Shown here in pieces: positions 59,795 through 64,000 of a DNA stretch of 64,000 nucleotides. Source of the stretch: Pachypanchax playfairii (Eukaryota; Chordata; Actinopteri; Cyprinodontiformes; Aplocheilidae); contig SSNP01000257.1 in NCBI GenBank assembly GCA_006937955.1, positions 1-64,000 on the forward strand, given 5' to 3'. Position 1 is the stretch's first letter. The number at the start of each line of letters is the position of its first letter. The notes under the pieces were generated by a model. The model was not told the origin of the DNA. It did not search any database and was given only the letters and a program-made list of their open reading frames with translations. The translations under genes were made by a program, and so were the position numbers.

Positions 59795-59900
59795 CTTTAG
59801 TGATGTGCAGCAGAAAAAGAAAGTGATGCTGGGGTTGTCAGTGAGAATGGAGCATTTTATAGTTTCATGTAGACTTTCAGTTTCACTTCATGAGCCATGT
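59795..59900 (-). promoter_or_regulatory. ISRE/TATA promoter and 5' UTR exon of IFI44-like gene B
   Basis: The minus strand has a perfect ISRE core GAAACTGAAA (59876-59885), then TATAAAATG, then a leader ending CATCACTAAAG with donor GTTGGT; the last exon base is 59795. The coding exon acceptor is at 59518-59519. Confidence 0.75.
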
Positions 59901-60441
59901 GACTTATAGTAAGATCCCTCAGTTAACAGAATGAGTTGCAGTTTTATCTGACTCATTCTAAACTTTATCCTCTTTTGAGGATGATGTAAGGTAGTACACT
60001 GAATAAATCAGAATAACTGAAATTTCTGCTAAAAAGAATTGGATGATTTAAAAGCCAAGGGACAAATCAGGCACTAAAACAAAATAAAACAATTATAAAC
60101 TATTTCATAATAGTCGTATCTTAACCTGATAAAAAAATAGATCATACTGGTACTGTATTTTATTTTGACAGGATAGTTGCCTGAAGATGAATCAGTTGCC
60201 TGATTACCTGCCACTCACCTGTTCCTTTTCTCCACAGATGTTTACACTCGTCTTCCAGCTCTGCAAAATCAATATTGTTATCTGTTTTACTCTGTGTGTG
60301 TCGTGCATTTCTGGGCTCAACCACAAACCAGTCTGACATAACAAAGTAAGTTTATTTTTCTTGGAACCGGCAGCTTTTTATTGGGGTCTATTTTATATCC
60401 TTGTTAAATTGTAGAGAACTGCATGTTTTCACAAGTAAATA
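59901..60441. other. Upstream region of gene B
   Basis: 59901-60110 is homologous to the upstream region of gene A (49610-49830), including GCAGTTTTATCTG and ACACTGAATAAATCAGA. 60150-60440 has no recognised feature. Confidence 0.5.
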
Positions 60442-61056
60442 ATAGGGCTGTCAACTTTAGTCATTTAGTCGACTAATCGGTTGATGTTGTCTTGATCGAC
60501 TGACATTCTCATTGGTTGACCAGTTGCATTTTTCCCCCCAATAAAGACATTTTCACTGATTTACTCCTTGATATTTATTCCTTTATCAGCAGTTATTTAT
60601 TACTGTATTCTAAATATAATTAGTCTATGTTTTATCCCCAACTTTAAATGCTTTAATTTAGGCTATTTTGTAACAGAACCACAGTTCAGCGCACTGCAGA
60701 AAACTCGGGAACCGCTCCAGTGTCTGTAAGGACTATAGGTAGTTTTGCTGTATTCACTTAGAACGCTACTTGTTTTGACTGTAGTCGGCAAAATGTCCAG
60801 CAGTTTTAGCAGTTATGTTTTTGTAGCGTGGTGTGGTCAAGTACACGATTGAGACTGTCTATAGACGTCACACAGAACTCCTCACTTTGCAGTAAAAAAA
60901 TAATCACTTAATTAAAAAAAAAAATGTATTATTGATGGTTTTTTTTGTTCTATAAATGCTCTATAACAATTGCTTGTTAGTTTTGCATTTTGATTGAACA
61001 TTTTTTAAAATTGATTAATTGTTGCGCAGGACAGGACTTTGGTTGACTACAGCCCT
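60442..61056. mobile_element. Non-autonomous hAT element with 8-bp TSD
   Basis: Ends (AT)AGGGCTGTCAAC and GTTGACTACAGCCCT are inverted. AGTAAATA is duplicated at 60434-60441 and 61057-61064. No transposase. Confidence 0.75.
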
Positions 61057-61259
61057 AGTAAATAAACAATGAAGCAAAGCAAATAATCCTCCATCATAGT
61101 GCGTTTGGAAGACATTACACTTCCATTCCTACGCAGAGGGTTTGTGTGGCACATTCGTAGAAAATCTTAAAGCAAGTCATTGACCTGGCCATGACCTTCT
61201 GAACAAGCCACTAATACTAGATTCTTATCGGGCTGCTGTGACTGCAATTCCTTCTGTTA

Positions 61260-61400
61260 ACTGAGGGACTTTATTGTAAGTCACTTGGTTCATAAAGTGA
61301 AAGCAAAAGTCTACATGAAATGATATAATGCTCACGTTCTCATTGATCACCACAGCATCACTTTCTCTTTTTTGCTGCACATCACTAAAGATTAGTTTCT
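61260..61400 (+). pseudogene. Orphan IFI44-like promoter and 5' UTR exon (gene C), opposite orientation
   Basis: The plus-strand sequence matches the promoters of A and B: TTATTGTAAGTCAC, ISRE-like GAAAGCAAAA (61299-61308), ATATAATG, and leader GCTGCACATCACTAAAG. The splice donor is ATTAGT instead of GTTAGT or GTTGGT. TTAA-type elements follow, and no coding exons are found in the window. It is a head-to-head, broken duplicate of the gene B promoter region. Confidence 0.7.
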
Positions 61401-61436
61401 AAAGACCCACTCCAGTCATCTTTTGAGATGTTTTAA

Positions 61437-62565
61437 AGGTGTGATGACATCACTGTTTAAACTGGCGTAAAGCTATTTCATGTAGTAGATATGCCCGCAT
61501 ATGTCAACTCACAAAAGAATTTGATTAAAAAACTAACACGGCGGGGGTGTACGGGCAGGTCAGAATCCTCTTCTCAGCAACACGGTTCCTTTCATTAATG
61601 ATATGTGGGTCTCCCTGGCTGACTTCGCTCTGATTGGCTACAACCATTGCCCGCAGCAAGCCTTTCTTCTCGGCTCCGTCAACAGTCCAGTAACATGGCG
61701 AGTGGACGTTTACAACCGTATATGTTCGAGCCTGAAACGTCTTCTGAGGAAGACGGAGGGGTGAACACATAAAACTCAACTAATCACATGAGCGAATAAA
61801 CAGTGCTGTCAGATGTTATCAATGAAAATAGATTCACAATATGGTATGATAAACCTGTTGCTCACGGACATTGTTGCTAGAGCGGCTATCACATGCTAGC
61901 ATCATGAACTCTTCAGACCACGAACAAACGTTTATCAGGCAAGGCAGCATTTTATTAAATAAATAAACTTACAGGTATTGACGATGTGGTCGCCTCCTTC
62001 AGGGTTGGTAAAGAATTTTTAATTAAAATCAGTTTCTTTGACAATCCCAACTTGAATTCACCCAAATTATGGAAGCAGTCCTCCGTGAAGTGAGCTGAAC
62101 ATACTTTCTAATTGAGGTTATAACTGCGTGGCACTTCTCCATAAATGAACTTCAGCCACTCTTCTCTTGTTTTTTCATCCTTCGGGAGTGAGTGTAAACT
62201 TCCAGCATGGGTTGAGCATCCTTGGACACAACATGTCCCCGTTTGCGTAGCCATCTCTTCTCAAGAGCAGCAGCACAAGCTAGCGCAATGCAGCTACCGG
62301 TGTATGGGCTGGGGGTGGGGGGTTGGACTGTTTACTTCACTGTGCACTTTTATTGGACGCTATGAAATACGTAGGATGAAATGCCACGTAGGAAAAAATT
62401 GTGCTTTCCGATTTAACCGTTTTTTTAAATATGAAACAAAGCGGACCGCCCACAAACGGGAACTTTGATACTCGCTTTGGACGTTCACACGGCCTCATCA
62501 GTGCACAACACATCATGATATACCCCAAAAACCTCAAAAAAGTGCATTTTGATGTCATAACCCCT
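61437..62565. mobile_element. TTAA-flanked element 4
   Basis: Inverted ends AGG(T/G)GT(G/T)ATGACATCA are flanked by TTAA at 61433-61436 and 62566-62569. The plus strand at 61695-61772 reads MASGRLQPYMFEPETSSEED, the start of a protein type often found in fish transposon-associated P2X7-C-terminal-like genes. The rest is missing. TTAA targets are used by piggyBac and Kolobok elements. Confidence 0.6.
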
Positions 62566-62775
62566 TTAAAGCATCTCAGTGGGCAGTAGATTACATTTGT
62601 TTCTGTTTATTTCCTTTTATGTTTTAGCATACTGTATTAGTTACATTATTGGGGGAAAAAAGAGGAACATTAATGAATAAATACTACCCTATTAAGGAGG
62701 CAGTAAGTAACAGCCCAACAATCATTAGTAGCATGTTCCCGGGTGTTAGAACGTGTCTTTGTGTCCAGGTCTTAA

Positions 62776-63864
62776 AGCTGTAGTGCGTAACTTTTACATG
62801 TCCGTGGATGTCCGTTTCAGCCAAGCCACTATCAGAGGAGATGACACAATGCAGATTAAGCCGATCGGCTCCTCAAACATCTCACGGTATTTTTCAATAT
62901 ATATCATTTTTACTTTGCGTGTCGGGTGCGACATTCCCACGCTGTCGCACATGAAATTACGTCTTTTATGTCACAACAAGAAAAATAATAAGAAATAGAA
63001 CGCAGTGTCTCGTAGCAGCCGGCAGAACGTGAAGGTCGACATGGCGGAGAATCCAAATAAACAGCCGAGAGACACTTATCGGGAAGTGGATCCTACCACG
63101 AAAAAAAAAAATAATTCCTGGACGTTCGGCAGAGGGACTATTGGCTAAGAAGGAAAGTGACCGAAGGAGAAGGCAAACGCGAATTTGTATCGGCGTCGCT
63201 TTTCCTCGGTGGAGAGAAGAGATCTGGCTGATGTTCACGGGTGCACATAGGTGGTCCGCAGGTCCGCACACACTGTCAAAATATAAAATGCGCACCAGAT
63301 GAAACCCAGAGCGCCGAAGTTCCAGCTGATCAGCTGATTCTGTCTCTATCTGTGTCAGTTTGTGTCTGTCAGTTTTTGTCTGTCAGTTTGCCAGTGTAAC
63401 GGTTTTTCAGTCAGTCAGATCAGAGCAGCTCACTGCAGGATTCTGCATCGTGTCAAAACTGAAAAAATTCACTGAATAAGACAAATAGATCATTGTGGCC
63501 CCAACAGCTGACTAATAAATTTCAACACCAAACTGTTAAATGTAGATTAAAGTGAACAATCAAACCTGTAAACAATCCAACCTGAACTCTGAAGGTTTTT
63601 TTACCAGTATTTTTATATTTTACTGGTTTCTCTTGATTTTTTCAACAATGAAATGATATTTATTGAAACAAATATAGAGCCAGGTAAAGTAAACAGACTG
63701 AATTTGAATCTTGATTAAGACAGATACCGGTTGGAATAACAACGGCAGAGATAAAGCGGTGGCAGCTGGGCTTACGTCATATGGAAGCGCCAGCTTTATT
63801 GTTGTAATGACGCAAGAATTCCGCTAGGGGGCGACAGAAGTTACAGAAGTTACGCACTCCAGCT
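62776..63864 (+). mobile_element. TTAA-flanked element 5 with truncated transposon ORF
   Basis: Inverted ends AGCTG(T/G)AGTGCGTAACTT are flanked by TTAA at 62772-62775 and 63865-63868. The plus-strand open stretch from ATG 63041 (MAENPNKQPRDTYREVDPTT) and a later frame with TRICIGVAFPRWREEIWL recall the RINIGYVFGSWREL motif of element 3. No catalytic domain remains. Confidence 0.65.
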
Positions 63865-63959
63865 TTAAAGCATCTACCAGATGGTAAAAGTTCAAAGTGA
63901 TGATTTGAATGAATGTTCCAATCTCTAATAAGACTGTACTACAGAGTTCCTCCAGACAA

Positions 63960-64000
63960 GGCCTCATGGGTACTTTCACTTTATGGACCATGTGACTTAC
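63960..64000 (-). promoter_or_regulatory. Fourth IFI44-like promoter fragment at the window edge
   Basis: Minus strand GTAAGTCACATGG, CATAAAGTGAAAG is the same proximal promoter as genes A-C, with an ISRE-like AAAGTGAAAG at about 63973-63982. The rest of the promoter lies beyond the window. The region 3' of it has been replaced by other sequence. Confidence 0.6.

Overview
The window is vertebrate nuclear DNA, almost certainly from a ray-finned (teleost) fish. The evidence is intron-containing genes, four trace amine-associated receptors (TAARs) of the type expanded in teleosts, two interferon-induced protein 44-like (IFI44-like) GTPase genes, and a typical fish transposon load: Tc1/mariner, hAT, PIF/Harbinger, piggyBac-like, TTAA-flanked elements, DIRS, BEL/Pao, Rex1-like, L2-like, RTE-like and R2/R4-like LINEs. 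There is no operon structure, no CRISPR array and no rRNA or tRNA gene that I can see. All comparisons were made by eye.

Layout. Positions 1-34000 hold a tandem, same-strand TAAR array: genes at 2612-3890, 13503-14781, 23456-24734 and 31471-32586, all plus. Each has two exons. Exon 1 encodes the N-terminus and TM1, exon 2 encodes TM2 to the C-terminus, and the phase-2 intron lies in the first intracellular loop. The first three are near-identical recent duplicates (327 aa each). The fourth is an older paralogue (329 aa) with a shorter intron. All four lack the classical amine-anchoring Asp3.32 and carry Asp5.42, the signature of the teleost-specific non-classical TAAR clade. In the three young copies the intron begins with GC rather than GT. 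The duplicated blocks extend downstream of the genes, so one copy serves as the empty site for insertions in another: a Harbinger derivative, a Tc1 element and a solo LTR.

Positions 34000-53300 and 53300-60000 each hold one IFI44-like gene on the minus strand. I rebuilt both from exons that join in frame: a 5' UTR exon, a 16-base start exon, three 18-base microexons, a 34-base 'PWR' exon, a P-loop exon, a DxxG exon, two further exons with TKxD, and a terminal exon. Both give 296 aa. Gene A is stretched to about 13 kb because an R2/R4-like LINE, itself split by a 3.1-kb multi-exon hAT transposon, sits in one intron. Upstream of each gene is an ISRE-like GAAANNGAAA site and a TATA-like box. A third copy of this promoter at 61260-61400 points the opposite way with a destroyed splice donor, and a fourth begins at the right edge.

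How the genes relate. The TAARs are predicted olfactory receptors for amines and related cues, one type per sensory neuron. The IFI44-like genes are predicted interferon-inducible cytosolic GTP-binding proteins. There is no reason to think that the two groups work together. The common theme is local duplication in a transposon-dense region.
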